Source of the DNA: CAYSLA01 sp964431685
GTDB taxonomy: Bacteria; Armatimonadota; UBA5829
NCBI GenBank assembly: GCA_964431685.1
Contig: CAYSLA010000005.1
Span: 1 to 50,282 of the forward strand
Length of the DNA: 50,282 nucleotides
Direction: 5' to 3'
In this document: positions 25,342 to 34,100 of the stretch, one piece after another
Numbering within the stretch: position 1 is the stretch's first letter
Layout: each line of letters begins with the position of its first letter
The notes under the pieces: generated by a model
Told to the model about the DNA's origin: nothing
The model's input: the letters and a program-made list of their open reading frames with translations, nothing else
Database searches by the model: none
Program-made: the position numbers and the translations under genes

Positions 25342-27774
25342 CTCGATTCCGTCGCGCAGAAGCACCATCCGAAGACTGGGGACGATGTTCATGTTCTTCT
25401 CCGGAAGGTCGGTGCCCCCTGAATCAAGTTCAGGGCAAGCTCTGGGATCGGGCGGGTAGAAGTAGGCGAGAGTGCCGTTCCCATATTGTCCGCCTGGATT
25501 AACCCAGGGATTCTGGAAGACTACGTACTCATTCTCCTGCCACCATATCGCTATCGCCCAGGTGGACATACCCTTCGCGCCCATCCACCACACCTTCGGC
25601 GCCATAAGCCGCTGGTCGATGGAAGGAGCGTCTATGAACTGATGGATGGTTTGTGTGTAGTAGGTCCAGACCTCTTTGCCGGCCGGGTACGCAGCAATGG
25701 CCGCCGGCGAAGCGATGTTGAGCGCATCGTTATTCTCTGGTATGAGAATATCAACGTGGTTGCGAAGAGCATCATAGGCCTCGGCGTTGTAGACGTAGGC
25801 ACCCATCTTCACGTCCTTAGCGTGCGGCTGCAGACGGAATGCGTCTATGAAGTTACGGACTCCCTGATACGCGTAGGGCTGCGGTTCGTCAATCTGAACA
25901 AACGCGTTATCAAGCCAGCCTTTGGCCGCCAAGTGAGCAGCAAGCGGCTCGTAGTAGCTGGTCACATATGGCGTCGCGCTCTCCACTGTGGTGTCTGCGA
26001 GAAGAGGGCCGGACTCGTGGCCGATTGAGTGAGTACTCAAGTTCAGTTCATCCAAAACACGGGAGTACTCCACGTCGTATTCTGCGGGGAACGCCGGGAG
26101 CGTGCCTGTGTACCACACGTAAGGAATCAAAGGATTGGTCTCGGCTATCTTGTAGCGAGCCATCTCGGAGACATAATCTCTCGTCAGGCTGTATTTGTCC
26201 ACGCGCTCAGTGACCTTGTGGAACGGAAAAACCTCGGCGCTGGCATATCTGGACATCTGGAAGGATGTCTTGCAGCTCGGCCGCTCCGGCAGAACGAAAT
26301 TCCACACCTTGAGTTCAACCGGCACATTGACCACGCCGGCTGACGTATGCAGGTTCACCTGGCCGTTGTAGGTTCCCGCAGGCATCTGCCTGGGAATGGT
26401 CACGTCTACCCAGATAATGATATTGGGATCACCCGCGTCGAACGACACCGGGGCAAATTTCACCAAAGGATCCGGCAGGTTACCGGTGAATGCGGAGCGT
26501 ATCGGTTCGGTCAGGAACTGGCCCGTCTTCGACGGAGTGTGAATAGGCACATAGCAGGCGCGGCGAATATCGAAATTCCTCTGTGGAACGGTTACGCCGC
26601 CGGGACCAGTAAGACTCGCGCTGACTGAGGTAATCGCTCCCGCCGAGGTTGGGCGGAAGACCAGTTGCAGCGCCTCCGACTCATTACGCGCACATGAGAT
26701 AGAGACCTTGGTACGGTTGGCGCTCGGTGCCTGAGCATTCTCCAGAACCTTTTTTGTGGTGGACGTATACCAAAGACTGCCCAGGCTGCCCGATGGCAGC
26801 GAGTATGATATGTCTTCCTCAACCCATTCGGTGGCTGCAAGCTTGGTAACGTTCAGCGTCTGAGACGGAAGGGAAGATGCCTGCTGACTCGGAACGTGCG
26901 GTGTTATCCCTTCCAGCGGAGAGTAGTACAGGTCATAATACTTTGTGCCACTCGAGGCTGCGTTCAGGACGAACCCCACCTGGCACTCGCGCAAAGAGAT
27001 ATCGTCAGCGGCGGACCCCAGTATACGCTCAAACCGCACTTGCAGTTTGTCATTGATCCAACCCGCTTTGTCCCACGTGTTGAAGTAGTACTCGCGTGAA
27101 TACCATCCGGTTGCAGGTATGTACGGATCGCTGTAGGTGTGCGATACGGGCTGCCACCATAGGTCGTTGACGTTGGAATACGCAGCGGACGAGCCAGACC
27201 CCTTCGCCCAATGGGAGTACCGATACCACGTGTTGGGGTTAACGGTGACATACTGCCAACAGGCGGACCGATCCTGGGCGGTGCCCTGCACAGTCATACA
27301 CCAACTGCCGTCGTGTGAGTTCTGCTGCAAGACAAACGATGCCGGCTGGTCTATGTTCCATCCCACCGGCACGCCGCCGGACTGCTGCTCGAAGTTGCCG
27401 TTCACTACCAGTTCCTGAGTTCCCACCACGATCTTGTAGGCCGCGGACACATTGTCGCTGATCAGGTTGCCGCCCGCGTCGACCTCAACGAGTTTCACGT
27501 TGTCATAAGAGAAGTACTCGTGCTGGAACTTGAACTCGGCCTTCTCATTTAGCCAACTGGTGATCGTCTGAGGCGTCAGATTGAGCGCATACGAACCGGC
27601 TGACGGCACGCTCACAGATATGCGAACTCTGAACGGGTAGTAACTGTCCGTCCAGGGAGCCGCATATACTCCCAAAGCACCAATCACCAGAATGACCGTG
27701 ACGGCCAGAATGCAGAAAAACGATTGCCTGGTTCTGCCAAGGATAGTCTTAGACATATTGTTGTCCATCATCAT
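25336..27774 (-). CDS. Secreted DUF4091 (glycoside hydrolase-like) protein, C-terminus cut short
   Basis: The 812-residue product has an N-terminal signal anchor (about residues 12-40), a carbohydrate-binding-like jelly roll (about 115-260: LVVNGNFEQQSGGVPVGWN), an Ig-like domain (about 340-490), and a DUF4091 TIM barrel with VQIDEPQPYAY near residue 623. DUF4091 proteins normally continue after RDGIE with a helix such as DYEYLxLL. Here translation stops one codon after RDGIE, inside a 19-bp palindrome. A second copy within the gene (25417) is translated as ACPELDSGG in frame. AAGGAG lies a few bases before the ATG-ATG-ATG start at 27774. It probably encodes a surface glycosidase; activity is unproven and the loss of the last helix may matter. 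Confidence 0.75.
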   Translation of the reverse strand: MMMDNNMSKTILGRTRQSFFCILAVTVILVIGALGVYAAPWTDSYYPFRVRISVSVPSAGSYALNLTPQTITSWLNEKAEFKFQHEYFSYDNVKLVEVDAGGNLISDNVSAAYKIVVGTQELVVNGNFEQQSGGVPVGWNIDQPASFVLQQNSHDGSWCMTVQGTAQDRSACWQYVTVNPNTWYRYSHWAKGSGSSAAYSNVNDLWWQPVSHTYSDPYIPATGWYSREYYFNTWDKAGWINDKLQVRFERILGSAADDISLRECQVGFVLNAASSGTKYYDLYYSPLEGITPHVPSQQASSLPSQTLNVTKLAATEWVEEDISYSLPSGSLGSLWYTSTTKKVLENAQAPSANRTKVSISCARNESEALQLVFRPTSAGAITSVSASLTGPGGVTVPQRNFDIRRACYVPIHTPSKTGQFLTEPIRSAFTGNLPDPLVKFAPVSFDAGDPNIIIWVDVTIPRQMPAGTYNGQVNLHTSAGVVNVPVELKVWNFVLPERPSCKTSFQMSRYASAEVFPFHKVTERVDKYSLTRDYVSEMARYKIAETNPLIPYVWYTGTLPAFPAEYDVEYSRVLDELNLSTHSIGHESGPLLADTTVESATPYVTSYYEPLAAHLAAKGWLDNAFVQIDEPQPYAYQGVRNFIDAFRLQPHAKDVKMGAYVYNAEAYDALRNHVDILIPENNDALNIASPAAIAAYPAGKEVWTYYTQTIHQFIDAPSIDQRLMAPKVWWMGAKGMSTWAIAIWWQENEYVVFQNPWVNPGGQYGNGTLAYFYPPDPRACPELDSGGTDLPEKNMNIVPSLRMVLLRDGIEP
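25417..25435. repeat. 19-bp palindrome (family B) inside a coding frame
   Basis: CCCTGAATCAAGTTCAGGG read in frame within the DUF4091 gene as CPELDSG, lying between YFYPPDPRA and TDLPEKNMNI. This copy adds no stop. Confidence 0.85.
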
Positions 27775-27857
27775 TGTACTCCTTATTCACCCCACAGGAC
27801 CCAGGACTGCCAACACCCTGCGAAGGCCCTGTATCACTCCTCGACCGTGGAAGATGT

Positions 27858-27881
27858 GTGGGGCCGGACTTCCGGCCCCAC
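27858..27881 (-). terminator. Hairpin terminator downstream of the LamG/dockerin gene
   Basis: GTGGGGCCGGA and TCCGGCCCCAC form an 11-bp perfect stem around a 2-nt centre, 18 bp beyond the LamG stop at 27899. A T tract is weak. Confidence 0.55.
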
Positions 27882-27898
27882 ATCCTTGAAATGCCGAA

Positions 27899-28816
27899 CT
27901 ACTGACCGATCTCGTCAATGTTCGGGATAATAGTCCCTACATCGGCAGCATCAATGGTGTTGTCACCGTTCACATCACCGTTAGTGAGCGAGAAGTTGGC
28001 AGAAGCGGTCTGCCCGATCTCGACCACCACTCCGGAAGCTTTCTGCCGAAGGAATCGGCCCGCGTTGGCGTAGACGTCGTAGGTTCCCGGTTCAAGCTTG
28101 TTGAAACTGTATGAACCCGGATTGCTGGACACGGTCACCGTCTGCGTGGCAACCGTATTGGCCCCCTGTTTGAGCTCAACCTTGACCGGGACCGGCGCGA
28201 AGCTCGCACTGACGTCCTGAAGCGTAATCTGCCCAGCGATGTTGCCCACGGGCACTCCGTATCTGAGGACATTGGACATCCTGAACTCATCGATCTGGCC
28301 GAGGAAGTTGTACCAGGGATGACCGTCTACCCATCTACCGCCCACACTGGCAGGGCCGCCAATTGGCGCCGCCAGACCAAGCAGCGTAACATCCTGCTCG
28401 AAGACCATAACGCCGTTCTTCCAGAACTTGATGATGTTAGCTCCGCCGGTGTCTGACCTCTTCTGATAGGTAACAGCAGCATGCTGCCAGGGCGCGCTCG
28501 GCCCCGCCTCCCACTCAGTCACGTCATCTTGTACCAGTTGCCAGTTCCCGCTGGCATACCAGCCAAAACCCATGCGCATCTTGCCGGCAACATAGGTGAA
28601 GCTCCACTGGTAGTTGCCGCCAGTGTAGTTCTGGATCATAACCCAGTAGCTGTTCGCCTCGTAGGGCTTAATCCAGCACTCAATCGTCAGATCGTCGGTA
28701 TAGGAACCAAGAAGGGCGTTAGCGGGCAGGTCAATCTTCTTATACCCTCCATCGTAGACAATCTTCAGGGCATTTCCAAAACCCGCTTTGTCACTGGCAA
28801 CGTAGTGGTCTGCCTG
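27899..28816 (-). pseudogene. LamG domain protein with dockerin-like tail, 5'-truncated by fusion
   Basis: An intact LamG domain (DHYVASDKAGFGNALK, MIQNYTGGNYQWSFTYVAGK, IIKFWKNGVMVFEQD, WYNFLGQIDEFRMS) is followed by a carboxypeptidase-regulatory-like domain (APVPVKVELKQGANTVATQ) and a calcium loop NGDVNGDNTIDAADVG. The frame is open from about 28816, but it lacks the signal peptide and first strands. At 28816 it meets the 3' end of the neighbouring LamG gene in a different frame. An internal ATG at 28639 has no good ribosome site. The product is unlikely to be exported. Confidence 0.7.
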
Positions 28817-29879
28817 TATCGCCTTCAGCCACAGTGATACCTGTTACCACCTGCTTCAGGAACCCTGGCGCGGATATCGCCACGTCATACGTTCCGGCCT
28901 CCATATTGCCGAAGCTGAATATTCCAGGGTTGCTCGTGAAAGTCACGGTCTGAGTCTGGAGCACCGTGGCGCCCTGCTTCAGCTCTACCGTCACCGGGAC
29001 GAGCGTAAGGTCTCCGACGTATCCCTGCAGTGTAACTGTGCCGCCAATAGATATCTCCTGGGTTCCGTACCTCAGTACATCTGAGAGCCTGAACTCATCG
29101 ATCTGGCCCAGCACGTTGTAGTAAGGATGGCCGTCCATCCTCCCACCAAGTGTGGCGGGGCCGTTGACCGCGGTCGGTTCGCCAGTATCCGGATCGGGTC
29201 CTCCTTCGCTGAACCCCCAACCAGTGACATCCTGCCGCAGGACTTGCTCGCCGTTCTTCCAGAACTTTACTATGTCACGCCCGCCAGTGTCGGATCTTCT
29301 CTGAACAGTTACAGCGGCGTGATTCCAGACACCGATTTCCCAGTCCGTCGAACTGTCGGTGACGTCCTTCCATCCGCCAAAGCCGTACCAGCCCAGATAC
29401 ATGCGCATCTTCCCAGCATCGTACAACATACCCCAGTTGTAGTCGCCGCCGGTATAGTTCACGAAGATGACCCAGTACGTGTTGGGCTCGACCGGGCGAA
29501 TCCACGCCTCCATCGTAAAGTCGCTCGGCCCCATCCAGAACTTCACATTGTCCGGATAGGGCACTTCAGGGAAACCTACATTCTTGTAGATGAACCCGGT
29601 ATAGTGAATGCGCAGAGCGTTGCCAAAACCGGCCTTGTCACTCACAACGTGGTGATCGACCTGTCCGGCCAACCCCGTATTGAGCGTTCCATTTACGGGG
29701 TTAGGAGCAGAATCAATAACTGTCGTGGACGTCAGGTCTTCGTCAAAATGAAGCAGTAGCCGAGTGTTCGCGTCCGCGTCGAACGGCTGGGTCCAGTCGG
29801 TGTAGTTCTGTGCGCACAGCGGCGCGCAAAGCGCTACAAACACAGCAAGAGAAAGCCACACCAATTGTCTTCTCAACAT
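28791..29879 (-). CDS. Secreted LamG domain protein, C-terminal module lost
   Basis: From ATG 29879 (AAGGAG 8 nt upstream) the 362-residue product has a signal peptide ending near CAPLCAQ, then the shared start NYTDWTQPFDADANTRLLL, a LamG domain (about 30-275: GFGNALRIHYTG, WVIFVNYTGGDYNWG, IVKFWKNGEQV, YNVLGQIDEFRLS) and a carboxypeptidase-regulatory-like domain (LVPVTVELKQGATVLQ). The sequence GITVAEGDT should lead to a dockerin-like tail as in its relatives, but instead 7 foreign codons (GRPLRCQ) and a stop follow. The gene is therefore joined to the middle of the next LamG gene. LamG domains bind glycans or proteins outside the cell. Confidence 0.75.
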   Translation of the reverse strand: MLRRQLVWLSLAVFVALCAPLCAQNYTDWTQPFDADANTRLLLHFDEDLTSTTVIDSAPNPVNGTLNTGLAGQVDHHVVSDKAGFGNALRIHYTGFIYKNVGFPEVPYPDNVKFWMGPSDFTMEAWIRPVEPNTYWVIFVNYTGGDYNWGMLYDAGKMRMYLGWYGFGGWKDVTDSSTDWEIGVWNHAAVTVQRRSDTGGRDIVKFWKNGEQVLRQDVTGWGFSEGGPDPDTGEPTAVNGPATLGGRMDGHPYYNVLGQIDEFRLSDVLRYGTQEISIGGTVTLQGYVGDLTLVPVTVELKQGATVLQTQTVTFTSNPGIFSFGNMEAGTYDVAISAPGFLKQVVTGITVAEGDTGRPLRCQ

Positions 29880-30380
29880 TACATGTCTCCTTCCACGAAA
29901 TAATCGAATGACTCGACGGTCACTCGTCAGGTTTTGCCCGGAACGCCGCTGCATACCGCCAGGCGCATGCCGGGCCAGATCAGACTACAACTGTACTGGC
30001 TGCCACACCTCCCCCCAAGAATGTATCGTGCAGCACTGCACCAATCACCCAAGTCCTGCCAGGCCGGATCCGATTGGCATCACAAGGCCCTACGGGTCCG
30101 ACCCGCTCTTCTGTGTCGCGTAATACTACTGTTATTATGCAACCGGTACGGCCAATTGTCAAGTGCTTGTCGCCAACTTTTTTCCGTTTTTGACAAAAAA
30201 CTTCCCTACCCGCACCCCAAGGTGGGCAATCATGCGGCATTTGAGCCTGAAATCGCTTGGATGTCCACTGTCTATTATTCGGTACACTTTGCCTGCGACT
30301 GTAGTGCGGGCAACCCGATTCTTTGCGTGTTCTTGCCGTATATACAGAGCCAGTACAGTTGTCATGAGCACGGCCGTTCA
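29880..30380. other. Long 5' leader and promoter region of the LamG gene
   Basis: About 500 bp hold a strong minus-strand promoter (30134-30162) and an AT-rich stretch just upstream of it (30178-30205), with about 245 nt of leader before ATG 29879. No ORF or RNA family is recognised in the leader. Confidence 0.5.
30134..30162 (-). promoter_or_regulatory. Strong promoter for the LamG gene, with AACAGTAGTA motif
   Basis: On the minus strand TTGACA (30162-30157), a 17-bp spacer and CATAAT (30139-30134) are followed at once by AACAGTAGTATT (30133-30122). AT-rich DNA upstream may be an UP element. The same arrangement occurs at 43570-43598. Confidence 0.65.
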
Positions 30381-30412
30381 GCGTCTCGGGCGCGTCACGA
30401 CGACCGAGACGC
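30381..30412 (-). terminator. Hairpin after the SDR gene
   Basis: GCGTCTCGG and CCGAGACGC form a perfect 9-bp stem with a 14-nt loop, 3 bp beyond the SDR stop codon. No T tract follows. Confidence 0.45.
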
Positions 30413-30415
30413 GAT

Positions 30416-31183
30416 TCACCACGACGTCCAGCCGCCGTCCACCTGGAGCGTCTGGCCCGTGATGTAGGATGAGTCTTCAGACGCCAAGAACAGCACAGCT
30501 CCGGCAACTTCGGCCTGTCTGCCGATTCTGCCCATAGGAACGGACTGCTCCAGGTTCGCCATAAAATCAGGTGAGTCGACCCGCATCTGCTCGTGCGGAA
30601 ACGGCCCTGGGGCTATGCAGTTTACCCGGATGTTCCGTGCCGCCCAGTAGACCGCCAGATACCTGGTCATCTGGACAATCCCCGCCTTGGATACGCCGTA
30701 GTCGATGGGATTCGGATTCATCGGCGGCGGGTAGTTGCTGAGCCTGGGAGCCACCAAACCGTACATTGAGCTAAATAGGATGATGCTCCCGCCGTCGTGC
30801 ATCGCATGGGCAGCCTCCCGCGCGAGGAAGAAGGTGCCAGTCAGATTGACGTGCATCGATGAGTCGAACTCATCCCAGGTCAAATCCTCAACTCGCTTAT
30901 TGAGATGCAGCCAGGTGGAATTGACCATAATATCGAGCTTGCCGAATCTCTCCAGAGTCGCGGCAACCGCGGACCGGCAGGACTTCTCGTCTCCGACATC
31001 CAGCGCAATAGAATGCACTTGGCCCGGTGCGTCCAAGTCCTGGGCGAGCTGTGCAGCCCTGGTCTCATTCACATCGGCAATGGCAACCGAGGCGCCGCAC
31101 TCCACCAGTCTCCTGCACGCCGGAGCGGTCAGATACCCAGCTCCTCCAGCCATCAAAGCTACTTTACCAGACATATTTGTCAT
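30416..31183 (-). CDS. Short-chain dehydrogenase/reductase (SDR)
   Basis: The 255-residue enzyme has the classical SDR pattern: cofactor loop GGAGYLT near residue 13, active-site S139, Y162 and K166 (DYGVSK), and the C-terminal YITGQTLQVDGGW. The usual NNAG is NSTW here. The acidic residue D38 after strand two suggests NAD preference. It probably oxidises a sugar or sugar acid. ATG 31183 is preceded by AGAGGT and lies 10 nt after the GH42-like stop codon, so it is the last gene of that operon. An upstream start at 31201 would overlap the previous gene. Confidence 0.88.
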   Translation of the reverse strand: MTNMSGKVALMAGGAGYLTAPACRRLVECGASVAIADVNETRAAQLAQDLDAPGQVHSIALDVGDEKSCRSAVAATLERFGKLDIMVNSTWLHLNKRVEDLTWDEFDSSMHVNLTGTFFLAREAAHAMHDGGSIILFSSMYGLVAPRLSNYPPPMNPNPIDYGVSKAGIVQMTRYLAVYWAARNIRVNCIAPGPFPHEQMRVDSPDFMANLEQSVPMGRIGRQAEVAGAVLFLASEDSSYITGQTLQVDGGWTSW

Positions 31184-31193
31184 TTGTTTACCT

Positions 31194-34100
31194 CTAGTCA
31201 ACTGATAACTCGTGTCTCACGGTCTTGCCAGATACTGCTTCGACGGCCTCGATACACCACTTGCCTCTGGGGTCGTTCAGCGCAACTGGGATGTCGTATG
31301 CACCTTCGCCGGCTTTCAGATAGACCGCTCTGCTCAAGTATGACCTGAGCCGGTTTTCGGAGTCAAACACCTTTACGTTCACCGTGTGGTTACCCGGATT
31401 CTGACCATCGCCGGATCTCACGCGGAGCTTTAGCGTAACGGCGTTTCCCCGCTTGACGCGCGTGTCGCCGCCCATCTGCAATCCATCCACCCTGTAGGGC
31501 AGTAGTGCGAGTAACGATGCGTCGCCCGAGGCCATCCTGGTCTGGGCTGTATCGGTGTAACCCAGGTAAGCCTTGTCGCGTACGCTGTACAGGTGCCCTG
31601 AGCGCTTCAGAGGCACGCTGACGTCGAAGTCACGGTGATTACGCACAAAGAAATCTCGGATCACCCCGATGTAGTCAATGTCTCCGTCTGTATAGGCGAA
31701 AACCTCCGTGTGCGGCACCGGAGCGCGATCGGAAGTAACATTGTAGGGCGGTCTCACGTTCCCATAGAACGAGATGAAACCCCGAATGATGTCTTTGTAG
31801 TCGTCCTCCACACCGTTGCGCCGCGCGTTGAAGTACGCGTAAAGATCAGAATTGAGAAACAACGTGCGGCCCTTGCCATACTGATTCACGATGAACACAG
31901 GGACACCGAACTCGTTGTGTCCGGTGGCCGTGCCAGTGGTGACCTTGATATCCGGATGGCAGAAAAGGCCTCTTAGTTCTCCGTTCATTGGTCCGAAGTT
32001 GTCATCAACACTGATCCGGCAGTCACGTTTCTCGACCCCGTAGGAAGACCTCTCTATGCCAAACACATCGTCAAGCGGGCTCTTGTCGTAGAACTTGCAG
32101 TGCTCATCGCGAATACCTGTCCGGTAGTCCGCGATAAGCATGCCGCCATTGCTCACGAAGTCACGGATGTTCGCAATCTCCTGCGAACCCAGCGACTCCA
32201 CGAACGGCAGAACCATAACCGAGTACTGACCGCCACTGAGTTTGCCTTGTTCGATCTCCTGTCGAGCGATCATCTCCGGCTGGAAACCCAGGTCAGAGAA
32301 GAGGGTGAGGAAGTTCTTCGTTGCGGTGGCATAGTGGCCGACTGGCTCGATGTCGCCGAAGAGCTTGAGTTCGTCCGGATCACTGCCGCACATAGGCTTC
32401 TTGAACCAGTCGTCGTTGATGAGGCCGAGGTTATTGACGTGCAAACCCATACCGCTGGAAAGAGTACTGGCGTGCCAGTTGTTCTCCGAGTAGTGGATCG
32501 CGATCGGGTCTGGGGCCAGGTCGGCGTGTTTCAGAATCGTGCCCGCACCTTCCTGTATCTCATTCGCGGTCTTCAGTATCTGCGCATAGATGGACGACGG
32601 CTTGAGGTCGATATCATAGGCGTCACACTCCGGACCGAGGAACGTGGCGGTCCACCACCACACACTGTTGAAGCCGGCGAACGCCATATACCAGGGCGTG
32701 TAGGTAAGTCCCCAGGTTGAATCGAGCCCGTTCATCCAGCCGCCGCGCAGGTTATCCTTGCTCGTGAACGACCTCACGCACTGGCCATTGAACATCTTGT
32801 TCGGGTACGCCCCCTTGATCTGATACTGAGCATAGACGTTGTTGATGTCCAGTCCACGTGTGTACTTGAACCAGTCGTATCCGTCGTAGCTTGAGTACTG
32901 CTCGCAGCCGTCGTAGCCGACCTTTGCGCCAGGATGGATGGTGTGTATGAGATCCCTGAAATCATAGTGGAGGTTCATGAAGCTGTCCGTAAGGAACATG
33001 CGATAGTCTACCCACGGCGACGGGTTCTTCTCGTCGGCAAGCAGTTGCTGCTCGTCCTGCACGGTCACCGCGTCAAAGGAAGTGTATGAACTGTCCCACT
33101 GTTTGTTCAGGGCAGAAATATCCGTGTAGTGGTTCCGTAGCCAGTCCCTGAAAAGCCCCACGACCTTGGGCGAGGTGGAGAAGCGCCCCTTGGGATCAAA
33201 TGCGCTCAGGTATATCTCATCACCAAGAGTGTAGCCCGGACTGCCATACTTGGAGAAAGCACGAGCTGCTATCTGCGCGCGTTCTCGCATTCCACCAACC
33301 CACTCTTCGCTGAACATTCCATCATCCAGCAGAGTTCCAGCCAACACCGTGGTATAGGGCATGCCTACCAGGCCGGATGCCGCAAAGGCCCTCGCGCTTA
33401 CTTCGTCGTGCCCGCAGTTGGCAAAGCCGGTGACACCGGAGTTGTATATGACGTCGTGGTACTTCTTGCTTCTGACATCGTCACCAGCGCCGGACCACAA
33501 CCATATCTGAAAGTCCTTGCTCTCAGCCTTCTCCGGAATCGTAAACTCCACCGTTTTCCTGTCGAGCAACCGAGCACCGGAACGCAGGCTCAGCCTGACA
33601 TAGTTCAACACGCTGAGCGAGCCTTCCGGAACACGCATCGTGATATTCTGTGGAAGAGACGAATAGTCCCTTGTGAAGTAGCGGCGACCGTGAACGTCGT
33701 CTATGTCGACTGTAAGGGACAACCGATTGGCAGCATCGGAATAACCGATGTCCAGATTGAGCTCATCGCCAGTTCTCAGAGTGTCTTTTGTCAGCTTGGC
33801 GGATGTGATGGCAGGATTGCTGTCCACCGCGTGCATTACTGATATCCAGTCGACAATTGACCCGTCGCGAGAGAGGTCGAGCTCGATGCAGTAGGGGCCG
33901 TTGGGCAGATCCGGAAGCTTGATCTGCACAGATCGTGCGCCTGGCCTGACCTCAGAAATTCCCTGGGCCATCTTGTTACAGTCTACGTCGACTACTCGCC
34001 AAGCCGCTGCTCGCGGTGCGTCAGCCTCCGCGAGACTCACAAGACAAGACGTCTCGCTATCCATCCGGGCTTCTTCAATCTCCCCGGCGTCGATGCCTTT

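Noticed and set aside
24841..25435. A CRISPR array
   Set aside because: The copies are identical palindromes, but spacing is irregular (24 to 275 bp), and the sequence between them is LamG coding sequence. No cas genes are present.
29880..30133. A riboswitch in the long LamG leader
   Set aside because: I could not recognise conserved riboswitch cores or a clear terminator/antiterminator pair.
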